64,000 nucleotides of DNA, taken from the NCBI RefSeq assembly GCF_016107395.1, contig NZ_JAAIKO010000006.1, forward strand, positions 186,001 to 250,000. The letters run 5' to 3'. This DNA is from Streptomyces fildesensis (GTDB taxonomy: Bacteria > Actinomycetota > Actinomycetes > Streptomycetales > Streptomycetaceae). Position 1 is the stretch's first letter. The number at the start of each line of letters is the position of its first letter. Under the pieces are notes generated by a model. That model was not told the DNA's origin. It saw only the letters and a list, made by a program, of their open reading frames with translations, and did no database searches. The position numbers and the translations under genes were made by a program. Positions 26,241 through 36,600 of the stretch are shown piece after piece.

Positions 26241-26364
26241 CGCCGGTCCCCCATAGCCGCGGCGCCGGCCGCCGCCCGCCCCCGTGGCGACAGCCGGCGC
26301 CGCACCCGACTCCCCCCTTCCCCCACCCTGTCAGCGGGGTCCGGACAACCAGCAGGAGCAAGTC

Positions 26365-26856
26365 GTGGCAGAGGCCGTAAACCTGACGCACTTCGACGGG
26401 GCGTCCCTGAAAACCTTCCTCCAGGACCACCTGATGCCGTTCGCCAATGATCTGAAGGCGATCCAGGACGACACCAGCGACGGCATCGCGTCCATGCCTC
26501 ACGTGGCCGAGCGGCTGGCCGACACCAAGGCGGTTCATCTCTCCCCGCCCCTGAACATCGGGTACATGGGAAACGACGGCGGGGGCATCGTCGGCCATGC
26601 GCTGATCGCGAACACCGTGGCGGTGGCGAAGTCCGTCGGCGATGTCATGACGTCGCACGAGAAGCTCTTCAGGGACATCAACAAGGACCTCCTGGCGACG
26701 ATCGACAAATACCTGAAAGCCCAGGGCGACAACCTCGATTCCATCGACGGCCAGAAATTCCTGGAAGGCATGAAGGACGTGGACCTGGACCTCGTGCCCA
26801 AGGGCCAGCCGCCGACGGTCCCGCCGACCGTACCGCCGCCGGTGACCAAGCCGTAG
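26365..26856 (+). CDS. Hypothetical type VII-associated helical protein
   Basis: A 163-residue protein with GTG start behind AGGAG. It is mostly helical (FLQDHLMPFANDLKAIQDD; DVMTSHEKLFRDINKDLL) and ends in a Pro/Thr/Val tail with a repeated PPTV. No WxG turn is seen. Its place between the EsxA-like gene and the large repeat protein suggests a partner or chaperone of the latter; this is inference. No family recognised. Confidence 0.7.
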   Translation: MAEAVNLTHFDGASLKTFLQDHLMPFANDLKAIQDDTSDGIASMPHVAERLADTKAVHLSPPLNIGYMGNDGGGIVGHALIANTVAVAKSVGDVMTSHEKLFRDINKDLLATIDKYLKAQGDNLDSIDGQKFLEGMKDVDLDLVPKGQPPTVPPTVPPPVTKP

Positions 26857-26914
26857 AACACCACCGGCCCGGTCCTTCCGCCCTGTTCCGCATTGCTTCT
26901 GGAGACGCACCGTC

Positions 26915-29758
26915 ATGGCAGAGAAAACACCCGCCGACCCCCACACCTGGGAGGGGGCGGTCGCGTTGGTCACCGGCTTCGTCGGACCCACCCGGGAGGA
27001 GGTCGGGAAGATACCCGGAAGCAGCGAGATCCCGTGGCTCAAGGTGAACATTTCCAAGAGTTCGCCGTCGACCTCCCACACCTTGACGCTGAAGTACTGC
27101 GACGAACCGGACGGGGCGTGGAGTGTGACTCTCCTCGAACCCACCTACAAATACATCACGGTCGACTTTCCGTTCAGCGGGGCGACCCGCGGCCAGGACT
27201 TCAGCAACGGTGGCATAGCGGGGGTCTACGACTGGGGGTACGGAAACGCACTGGCCAAGCTCAAGAGCGCTCCGTACACCACCAAGGGATTCTCCGTCGG
27301 CCTCGACTACATCGTGGACGACACCGCGGCCGTCGATCTGACGAGCTTCGAGAAGACGGCCAGGGCTTTCGACCGGGCGGGAGAGTTCTTCAGGAAGCAC
27401 GCGGACACTCTCGCGGCCTGGTCCAAGAGCCTGGGTGAGCCGGAATCGGCCTGGCGGGGAAATGCCGCAGGAATGTTCGCCCATCTGATCGACGAACTCG
27501 ACACGGCTTATCAGAGCTACCAGAAGCAGTTGGAGCCGACCGGCTGGACCACCACCAACCATTCGGTCACCGACCCCTCGTACTCAAGCCTCACGCTGCA
27601 GGGGGACGGGCTGATCCGGGCGCAGATCGCCCTGCACACCTGTGTGGAGACCCTCCAGACCGCATGGGACAAGTGGATCAAAGCCGACAAGGCGACAGTG
27701 GCTTCCACGCTGCCGGACGGGACGGCGGGCACATCGGGTGCCCACTACCTGCCCACCAACACCACCACTGTTCTGTTGAACGAAATTGTCGACTGGGTCA
27801 ATGCGAACAACACCGGGAAGATCCAGTACGGCACGTTCGTCACTACGGGCGAGAGCACGTTCAAGTCCACGACGACATGGGGAAAGCTCAGTGACATGGC
27901 CACCTGGAAGGCCATTGCGGACGAGGCGGTCAATCGCTGGAAACTGAACATCAAGGCGCAGCTCGACGCCCAGGTGGTCATCGCTCTGTCCGCGCTCAAC
28001 GATGCCTGGAACGACATCAGCGACGGCAGCTCCGTCACGGGCGGCGGATTCAATCCGGGCGTGATCCACACGCTGACCCAGGACCTCGCCGACGACGTGA
28101 CGAAGGGGACTCTCGACGACAAGAAGGACCCGGACGGCAACGACACCAAGGACAAGGACGGGTCCGGCGGGGCGGGCGACAAGGACGATCCAGGCGGTAA
28201 GGGCGGCCACATTCCGCCGAATCAGGTGACCTCGCACATCAAGCCGCCCGGCGGTCCCGGTCAGACCATCAAGAACCCGGACGGCAGTACCTCCACCCGT
28301 AACCCCGACGGCAGCACCACGACACACAACCCGGACGGCAGCGTGACCGTCCGCAAGCCGGACGGCAGTCAGATCACGACGGAGCGGAACGGGCAGACCC
28401 ATGCAGGGGGTCCCAACGTGCTGCTCCCGCCCCCGCCGGCGCAGTCGCACATCCCTCCCGGCTCCGACCCGCGCAACCCCCTCAATCCGGGCGGCGGCGG
28501 TCCGCGGACGGTACGGAACCCGGACGGCAGCCAGACCACGTACAACCCGGCGGACGGCTCCCGCAGCACGAAGTTCCCCGACGGCACCACCACCACGATC
28601 GCCAAGGACGGCACCACCACGACCGTCAACCCGGACGGTGCCACCACGGTGCTGCACAAGGACGGCAGTGAGACCGTCACCTACCCGGACGGCACCCGCA
28701 CCACCATCACCAAGGACGGCACGTCCAGCACGCACTACCAGGACGGCAGCAGCACCACCCATACCAAGGACGGGAAGCTCGTCACCACCGACGCGTCCGG
28801 CCACAGCACGGTCACCCGCCCGCCACCCGGAACCGTGGTCCACAACCCGGACGGCGGCACCACGACCTACAACGCCGACGGCAGCACGACCTCGACGCAC
28901 ATCAACGGGACGAAGACCACCATCGACCCGAAGGGCATCGTCACCACGACGGACCCGGACGGCACCAGGACCGTCTCCGATCTGCAGCACGGCACCTCGA
29001 CGATCCGCTATGCCGACGGCAGCACGGCCGAGGTGGGCCAGGACGGCAGGGTCACCACGCACCACAAGGACGGCAGCAGCACTGTCCTCGCCCAGGACGG
29101 CACGCTGACGACCAAGGACCCGTCGGGCCACAGCACCACGACTCACCTCGGGGCCACCGACGACGGTTCGGCCGGCAACCCGGGCGGTCCCACCGTGCGC
29201 CACGGCAACGACGGGTCGACCACGACGACCTATTCCGACGGGACGGTCACCAAGAAGCTGGCGGACGGCACGGTGACCACCACCTATCGGGACGGCAGCA
29301 CCTACACCACGGCTCCCGACGGCCGGGTGACCACCACACCGTCGAACGCCACCAGACTGCTGCAGGACTCCATGCACCGCAGCGGACCGTTGAACACGCC
29401 GATCCCGCTGGGCTCTTCGCATCCGCCGCCCGGCCTGGGAGGCGGCAGCGGACTGTCATCGCGGCCGGCCGGCGCGCCGGGCGAGACCGCCGGCGGGCCG
29501 GCGGTCCGCACCACGTCGACGCGTGCGTCCGGCTCGGCACTGGCGGCGGCCGAGGAGGCCGCCGCCCTCAAGGCCGGAGCCCGTCCGGCGACCACCTCCG
29601 GATCCGGAATGCCGATGATGCCGCCGGGCGGTGGCGGTGGCGGCGCCCCCGGTGCCGGAACCCAGAGCGACGAACGGGAACGCGTCACCTGGCTGGCGGC
29701 GGACGAGGACGTCTGGGGCACCGACGAAGGCGGCGCACCGGCCGTCATCGGACGCTGA
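26915..29758 (+). CDS. Large type VII-associated protein with NPDGST repeat region
   Basis: A 947-residue protein. Residues 1 to about 400 are a helical/globular domain with a WxG-like segment SAWRGNAAGMF (about 186-196), reminiscent of the long WXG-like N-termini of ESX effectors. An Asp/Lys/Gly linker (about 405-440) leads to about 25 short tandem repeats (roughly 445-810) of the type (N/K)PDGSTTT or KDGTTTT, about 12-15 residues each, likely a beta-roll or solenoid. The remainder is Gly/Pro/Ser-rich and closes with WLAADEDVWG plus a short tail. GGAG precedes the ATG at the usual distance. It is probably a secreted surface or effector-partner protein; no enzymatic motif is seen. Confidence 0.82.
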   Translation: MAEKTPADPHTWEGAVALVTGFVGPTREEVGKIPGSSEIPWLKVNISKSSPSTSHTLTLKYCDEPDGAWSVTLLEPTYKYITVDFPFSGATRGQDFSNGGIAGVYDWGYGNALAKLKSAPYTTKGFSVGLDYIVDDTAAVDLTSFEKTARAFDRAGEFFRKHADTLAAWSKSLGEPESAWRGNAAGMFAHLIDELDTAYQSYQKQLEPTGWTTTNHSVTDPSYSSLTLQGDGLIRAQIALHTCVETLQTAWDKWIKADKATVASTLPDGTAGTSGAHYLPTNTTTVLLNEIVDWVNANNTGKIQYGTFVTTGESTFKSTTTWGKLSDMATWKAIADEAVNRWKLNIKAQLDAQVVIALSALNDAWNDISDGSSVTGGGFNPGVIHTLTQDLADDVTKGTLDDKKDPDGNDTKDKDGSGGAGDKDDPGGKGGHIPPNQVTSHIKPPGGPGQTIKNPDGSTSTRNPDGSTTTHNPDGSVTVRKPDGSQITTERNGQTHAGGPNVLLPPPPAQSHIPPGSDPRNPLNPGGGGPRTVRNPDGSQTTYNPADGSRSTKFPDGTTTTIAKDGTTTTVNPDGATTVLHKDGSETVTYPDGTRTTITKDGTSSTHYQDGSSTTHTKDGKLVTTDASGHSTVTRPPPGTVVHNPDGGTTTYNADGSTTSTHINGTKTTIDPKGIVTTTDPDGTRTVSDLQHGTSTIRYADGSTAEVGQDGRVTTHHKDGSSTVLAQDGTLTTKDPSGHSTTTHLGATDDGSAGNPGGPTVRHGNDGSTTTTYSDGTVTKKLADGTVTTTYRDGSTYTTAPDGRVTTTPSNATRLLQDSMHRSGPLNTPIPLGSSHPPPGLGGGSGLSSRPAGAPGETAGGPAVRTTSTRASGSALAAAEEAAALKAGARPATTSGSGMPMMPPGGGGGGAPGAGTQSDERERVTWLAADEDVWGTDEGGAPAVIGR

Positions 29759-29828
29759 CCCACGCACCTCCCGTACCCCGCACCGCACAAACCGCACCCC
29801 ACCGCACCCGCAGTCAGGAGGAACCACC

Positions 29829-30341
29829 GTGGGCAGTTCCATGGAGGAGAGCATCAACAAGTCGCTCGCCGAGTTCGAGGAGCGCCGCGCCCAGATCATG
29901 GAGCTGCAACGCGAGTTCCAGAGCGCAGCGGTCACCTCCACCAGCAAGGACCGGACGGTGGAGGTCACCGTGGACGCACAGGGCGGTATCACGGGACTGC
30001 GCTTCCTGAACACGAAGTACCGCACCATGCCGTCCGCCGAACTGGCGGCCGTGCTCATGCAGACGATCGGTGACGCCCGCGCGCAGGTGGCCCAGCAGGT
30101 GCTGGAGGCCTTCCAGCCGTTGAGTGGGAAGCAGCTCGGTGGTGGCGGTGCTGGAGGCGGCGGCCTGGACTGGGAGCAGTTGTTCGCACCGCTGCGGGCG
30201 GAGGGGATGACCACCCCGCCCGTCCGGCCCCCTTCGGGCAGTGGTCCCGCACGCACCGCACTCTCCGACGAGATCACCGAGGACGACGAACCCGCCGCCC
30301 CGGCAGCCCCTTTCCCCACCGACCGGAAGGACGAACGATGA
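29829..30341 (+). CDS. YbaB/EbfC-like protein of the ESX substrate operon
   Basis: A 170-residue protein; GTG start with AGGAGG. Residues about 10-95 match the YbaB/EbfC fold (VTSTSKDRTVEVTVDAQGGITGLRF, then a helix with ARAQVAQQVLEAF). The C-terminal 70 residues are a Gly/Pro/acidic tail. YbaB proteins bind DNA as dimers, but homologues encoded inside actinobacterial ESX operons are common and may act as helical-hairpin-binding chaperones. The stop overlaps the next ATG (ATGA). Confidence 0.85.
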   Translation: MGSSMEESINKSLAEFEERRAQIMELQREFQSAAVTSTSKDRTVEVTVDAQGGITGLRFLNTKYRTMPSAELAAVLMQTIGDARAQVAQQVLEAFQPLSGKQLGGGGAGGGGLDWEQLFAPLRAEGMTTPPVRPPSGSGPARTALSDEITEDDEPAAPAAPFPTDRKDER

Positions 30342-30658
30342 GCGCCCTGAACGCCTCGACCCACGGCATGAAGGCGGGGGCCGTCACGACGAGCGATGTG
30401 TCCGCCTATGTCCACGAGATGATCAAAGACTTCACGCAGGGTGTCCAGGGCTGGTCCTCCTACGCGGGCACCGATGAGATCGGCGCCGCGTTCCGCGAGA
30501 AGTACGACCAGTCGGGACGCGCACTCGCGGACGCGGTCACCGGCTACGGCACCGCCGTCGAATCCAGTGCCCAGACCGTTCTCGACGGGGCCGCCCGGCT
30601 GCAGCACACCCAGAACAACGCGAACGGTGCCATGCCGCACCACAGCGGGAAGAAGTAG
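30338..30658 (+). CDS. Small WXG-like ESX protein
   Basis: A 106-residue helical protein translationally coupled to the YbaB-like gene (ATGA overlap). The middle segment GWSSYAGTDEIGAAFREKY contains a degenerate WxG-like turn, and the flanks are amphipathic helices. It ends 6 bp before the giant toxin start, so it is likely the dedicated partner or chaperone of that protein's helical N-terminus, as small WXG proteins pair with large ESX effectors. Confidence 0.82.
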   Translation: MSALNASTHGMKAGAVTTSDVSAYVHEMIKDFTQGVQGWSSYAGTDEIGAAFREKYDQSGRALADAVTGYGTAVESSAQTVLDGAARLQHTQNNANGAMPHHSGKK

Positions 30659-30664
30659 CACCCA

Positions 30665-33600
30665 GTGGCGATCCAGATCCCGTCGGAGTTCAAGTCCTTC
30701 ATGGAAGTGCTGAGCGGCATGAAGATGCCCGACGGCAACGAGGACAAGATGTTCGCGCTCGCCGGCGTGCACCGGGATCTGGAGAAGCGGCTCAACGATC
30801 TGCCACAGATGCTCAACGACTGCGTGTCCTACACCGCCGGCTCGTTCAGCGGCCCGGCCGCGCAGCAGTACCGGGAGGCGATGGCGCCCTTCCTGAACAG
30901 CACCGGCATCGACTACATCAAGTCGATGTCGGGACAGGCCGCCATGATCGCCGAGTTCACCTCGGACACGGCGACCCAGATCCAGTACGCCAAGTACATG
31001 ATCATCGCTCAGTGCATCGAACTGATGCTGGAGCTGGCCATCGCGCTCGCGCTCGCCTTCTTCACCGGCGGCGCCTCGATCCTCGAGTATCTGGCGAGCC
31101 GCGCCGTCGTCGAGTTCTTCATGAAGAACATGCTGGCCAGGATCCTCGGCCAGATCCTGCTGCACGAAGTCATCAGCATCGGCATGGGTGCGGCGATGGA
31201 CAGCATGGTCCAGTGGATCCAGTTGCTGCAGGGCACCCGGGACCACTTCGACACCAAGTCGCTGATCGAAGCGGTGAAGTTCGGTGCCATCCAGGGTCTG
31301 ATCACGCTGCCGATGGGCGCGGTGGGCGGGCTGCTCGGGAAGGGTCTCGGCAACCTCTTCGGCAAGAACATCTCCAGGGAGATCAGCAACACGGTCGGCA
31401 ACACCCTCGGGAACAAGGCGTTCGGCAAGGAGTTGGGGGACATCCTCGGCCCCGCGCTGACCCGCGGAAACGGCCCGCTCAGCGAAGCGGCGGCCAACGC
31501 GCTCACCAGGAACGTCGGGAAGGCCTTCGCCGACCGGCTGGGCACCGCGGGCGAGCGGGAGATCGCACGCGCAGCAGGTGAGAAGTGGGCGAGAGAACTG
31601 CTGGGCAACTTCGGGAAGTCGACGCTGCCCGCCGCTCTGCGTACCTCGCTGGCCGGGCTGGAAGGCGTCATCGGCAAGGACCTGATGAAGGCGCTGAGCA
31701 AGGGCGTGCCCGACACGCTCGCCCGCGATCTGGCCCGCTCGTTCGGCAATCACCTCGGCCAGGGCCTGACCGAGGGCGTGACCCAGGTACTGGCCGAGGG
31801 CACCTACAACCTCATCTTCGGCGAGAACCACACCTTCGAATCGTCCGCGCTGACCTTCGGCTCCGGTGTGGTCGGGGGCCGGCTCGGGCATCTGGCGGAG
31901 ACCGCCGGCAGTCATATCGGCGTCGGGCTCCACGAGAAGGTGTTCGGCGGATCACCGCAGGCAGCGGGCATCGGTACCCCTCCCACAGGGCTCACGGCGG
32001 GCTCCGGGAACGGCGGGACAGCGGCCGCCGCGACGACCGGCGGCGACACGACCACGACACAGGCCCCGACCACGACCGGCGATTCCACCACCGGAACGGG
32101 GACCGACGAGACGCTCCCCGTGCTTCCCCTCAGTGAAGTGACGGACAGCGACTGGGAGGAGTACTGGGGTGCGCCGGACGCTCATTCCGGCGCGGATGAC
32201 TCCACGATGGACAAGGGCGACGGGGAGAGCAGCCCTCCTGTTCCCGTCATGGCGGCACCGATCGCCGTTCCCACGGCCTCCGGACCGGCCAGCTCGACTA
32301 CTCCTACGACCCCGACGACCGCAACCCCGGGGAACGCGGGCCGGACCGTATCCGGACAGCAGGAGAAGCCCGGCGGCACCCCCGTCGCCGCGGAGACTCC
32401 CGGCAGCACCGGCACCGGCACCGGCAGCGGTACGTCCGAGGGCGGCGAGAGCTCGCCGACGCCGATCACCACGACGGACTCCTCGCCGGACCTGAACCCG
32501 GACGTGACGCCGGATGGAACCCCGGACGGGAATCCGGACGGGACGCCGGATTCCCCCCGGGTTCAGCCGGACACCGAGTCGGGGGAGCTGCAGTACCTCG
32601 CCGTCGGAGACGATCACCACACCGCGCCGCCGGAAACCGAGGCGCCCGTCTCCGTGGCCACGACGTCGGCGAACGACCCCACAAGGCCGCCCACCACGCC
32701 ACCGACCGAGCCCCCCGCCGCCGTACAGCCACCGCCGACCAGGATGCTGGGAGCCCTGCCGGGCACCCAGACCGCACACGTGCCGGATGTGACCACGCCG
32801 CAGGATCACTCCCAGACCCCCGTCGTCACGGCGACGCCGGACGTCGCCGTCGTGCAGCCCCCCGTTCAGCCCCCGGTGCAGGCCCCGCCGCTCCTGCGGA
32901 TCGCCGGCCGCTACTACGTGCCCACCGAGGGCCCGAGGGCGGGCGAATACACGTGGCAGAGCTACGAGGACTCGGCGACGGTGAAACTGCTGGGGCCGAA
33001 CGGCGCGGAGGGCCTCACACCCGACAAGGTCACCGACTGGTTCGCGGAACACGGCATCGCGCTGCCGCCGGGTGGTATCCGGGACGCCCTGGACCACTTC
33101 CTCTACGACACCGCGCGGGACGCTCCCGTCGTCTACACACCTGATCAGGCGCGGCAGTTCAGGACGGAACTCGCCGCCCAGTCCTCGGCGAAGCACGCCG
33201 AGGCGCAGGAGCGGGTCCTGGAGGCGGTGTCAGGGCTCGCCAGGAGGATCACCGAGACGTATCCACCGGAAGAGCACGTCTACATCGGGCTCGGACGCAG
33301 TCCGGGCGCGGTGATCGCGGCACTTCAGGTGCACGCGACCACGGAGACCCAGGCCCACTCGATACCCCTGTCGGCGTTCCGCCCGGGGCCGGAGAGCCCC
33401 GGCTCGATCCAGTACCAGGCGTTCCTGCAGGGGCCCCAGCGCATACCGTCGGCTCCCTTGACGCTCGAACAGCGGGACATGCTGTTCGCTCACTTCGACG
33501 AGTTCGTCCCCGAGATCCCGCTCGGCAAGAGCGTGGTGCTTATCGACTACACCCAGGGCGGCCTCTCCCTGTTCGCGGCCGAACGGTTGCTGGGTGAGTA

Positions 33601-36600
33601 CTTCGTCGACAAGGACCGGACCGACGTCGTCGTCAACTCCCTCGCCCTGCACCAGGACATCAACACGGACAGCATCCACCGCACCTACGCCGGGATCGGC
33701 AAGCCCCGGGGCATGTTCCAGGACCCCGGCGACTGGTTCGCGAACACGTCGGCCCGCGAGGAGTGGGCACGGCGGGTCGAACTGCTCTCCCTCCGGGCGG
33801 ACGGAGAACTCGGCCCGGACGGAAAGGTGCTGGGGGAGTCCTTCAAGCACGAGGCGTTCGACGGGCTCTCCGAATTCGGCTCGTACAAACTGCTGGAAGT
33901 GGACCCGGCGACCTTCGATGCGGAGCGGCCCCGGCGCGTGGACGGTGAGCAGGCGACGGGCTACCACCAGACGCTCAAGCGCCAGCTCGGGGAGAACCAG
34001 GACGCCCCCGCCCCGATCCACACCACCAGCGAGGAGCCGACGGCACCGACCGCTCTCCACAGCCCTGACCAGGTGGGCGCCACACACCCGGACTCCCCGC
34101 ACCCCGCGCCGGATTTCGGCGACCGGCAGGTGGTGTTCAAGGGTTCCGTGCAGGAGCAGATCCGGCAGGTGACGGAACGGTATCCGTGGCTGCCGGACGT
34201 GAACCCGCACCGGGACACGATCGAGGAGGCGCGGACCAACTGTCTGCTGACCGCGATCGCCACCGACATGTCACTGGCGGAGAACGTCGGCCACCAGGCG
34301 CCGCCCGCGGAGCTGAGTCCGGCCGACCATCTGGCCAACTACCGGCAGGACCGCCCTCCGCTGGCCGTGCACTCGTACGAGGACGTGGTGGCGGCGATGC
34401 ACCAGGCCGGCCCCGGCGCGCGCGGCATGGTCGTCATCGGGACCGCCGGCGACCCCGTCGCGCACGTCCTCAACGTCGTTCACGACGAGAACGGCATCGT
34501 CTTCCTCGACGGCCAGACCGGCCTTCTCGCCGATCTCCCGCATGCCCCCGACCGGCTGGAGTTCTTTCCCACCCACGGCGATTTCAGCGAACCGACCACC
34601 CCGCACCATGAGGGCGTACCGGACGGCGGAAGCGGGCCACTGGGCGCCATCGTCAGCAAGAACCGCTGGCCGGCGGAGGTGCCGTCCGAGAAGCAGTGGA
34701 AGAGCTCGTCGAGTGTGGCGCTGGCGTCCCGGCCGGACGCGCTGACCGCCCTCGACCACGCCGTCACCGCCTTCCACGCCGCCCCGTCGGCCACACCGTC
34801 CGAGCGCCGGAGCCGGCTCGACGCCCTGCAGACGGCCGTCGAGAGCTGGGAGGACAAGCACCGGACGTTCACCGGCGAGGAGATCACCGAGAAGCGGGTG
34901 GGCGCGGTCCGGGACCTGCGCGGCTCGGTGGACGCGGCGCGGGTGCGGCTGGCTCTTGACCTGCGGGGTCCGCAGGCCGGCGACCCCCTGCCGTTCGTGG
35001 AGTACCGCCGGGTGGCCGTTTACTCCGCCGGTGCCATGACCGAGCGGGACGGGACGTTCCTGGGGGAGTCGAGGACGGACTACGAGGCGGCGAGGCAGGA
35101 GCTTCCCGGCTCGGCCCGCGAGGCCGACATCCGGGTCCGGATGCTGGAGACCAGGATCCGGGAGGCCCACGCCGACTTCGTGCGCAAGCAGGAGGCGCAT
35201 CCGCCGGGTGAGGACCTGCTGGGTCTGTTCACCGCGCCCGAGTGGTTCTTCAAGCGACCGGAGATCCCCTTCACCCTCGGGGAGAAGGAAATGATCATCA
35301 CGTCGATGCTCAACCTGAGCGCGGAACTCCCCGGGCTGCTGATCGTGCCCGGATCGACGGTGTGGTCCGAGCCGGGCACGCCCGGGAGCGTTGCCACCGA
35401 CGGGCAGGTCTTCCGCGGCGACACCACGTTCAAAGCCGGTACGTCCGCTGTGCTGAACGGACGGCTGGTCCATGAGACGACGAAGAAGTCCGAGGGCATG
35501 GACGTCACGGGCTATACGCCGGACCGGGATACCCGCCGGACCATGGGCCCGGACCGGGCGGCCGTCGCGCAGAAGCGAGGTGAGGACTTCGCCCATGACT
35601 TCAACCGCGCGGGATCCGGCGTCACCGACACGGCGGCCTTCACCGTCGGAAACCGGACGATCACCGTCGAGATCTGCCTCGACCACGCCAAGAACCGGGC
35701 GTTCGACGAATTGAGCGCAGCCCCGAAGGCCGATCTCCAGATCGTTGTCTCGCACGGCGCCGCACTCACCCGTTCCGCCCTGCGGGCGGGCGGTATCGCC
35801 GTCCACAACGATGCTTCGGACCACTCCGGGAACACGGCCGGCGCCGTCCGCTCGGTGCACCGGGTCGACGACGAGGCCATGGTGCACTTCCCGCGGCCGC
35901 CGGGGAATGCCAGGCCGGCGACGGAGGTGCGTGAGTTCCACACGTACGCCGACGTGCGCAACCTCGACATGGGCATCCACGACCTGCCCGGCGCTGCCCA
36001 GCACCTCCTGGGTGCCGTGTCCGGCGGCCACCACGTGCCGACGGTGGGAGCGGAACCGGATCTGGGCACGCAGCGCGTCGTGCACGGGGGCTCGTCCGAC
36101 CAGCTGACCCGCGCCGGGCTGGTGGAGCGGCACTATCCGTGGCTGCCGGGCGTGAACCCGTTCCGGGACACGATCGAGCAGGCCCGGACGAACTGTCTGC
36201 TGACCGCGATCGCCACCGATCTGTCGCTGTCCGAGGGCGTCGGCCACCAGGCCCCGCCCAGCGAGCTCAGCCCTGCCCACGACCTGGCCAACTACCGGGA
36301 CCGCCCGCCGGTCACCGTCACCTCGTACGCGGAGGTCGTGGCGGCGATGCACCAGGCAGGGCCCGGGGCCCGGGGCATGGTGGTGGTCGGGACCGCCGGC
36401 GATCCCGTCGCGCATGTCTTCAACGTGGTCCACGACGAGAACGGTGTCGTGCTCCTCGACGGCCAGACCGGGCGTCTCGCCGACCTCCCGCCCGCGCCCG
36501 ACCGGCTGGAATTCCTCCCCACACACGGCGACTTCCCCGAGCGGGACCCGTCGCCGCACCACGTGGCGGACGCGGGCGGCGACGAAGGACGGGAGGGGCC

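Noticed and set aside
28250..29350. Regular repeats examined as a possible CRISPR or DNA satellite
   Set aside because: The repeat unit is in frame, varies in DNA but keeps the protein pattern DGST; there are no spacers.
29456..31933. Long minus-strand frame across the YbaB-like and toxin starts
   Set aside because: It overlaps well-supported plus-strand genes with good start signals and has no recognisable domain.
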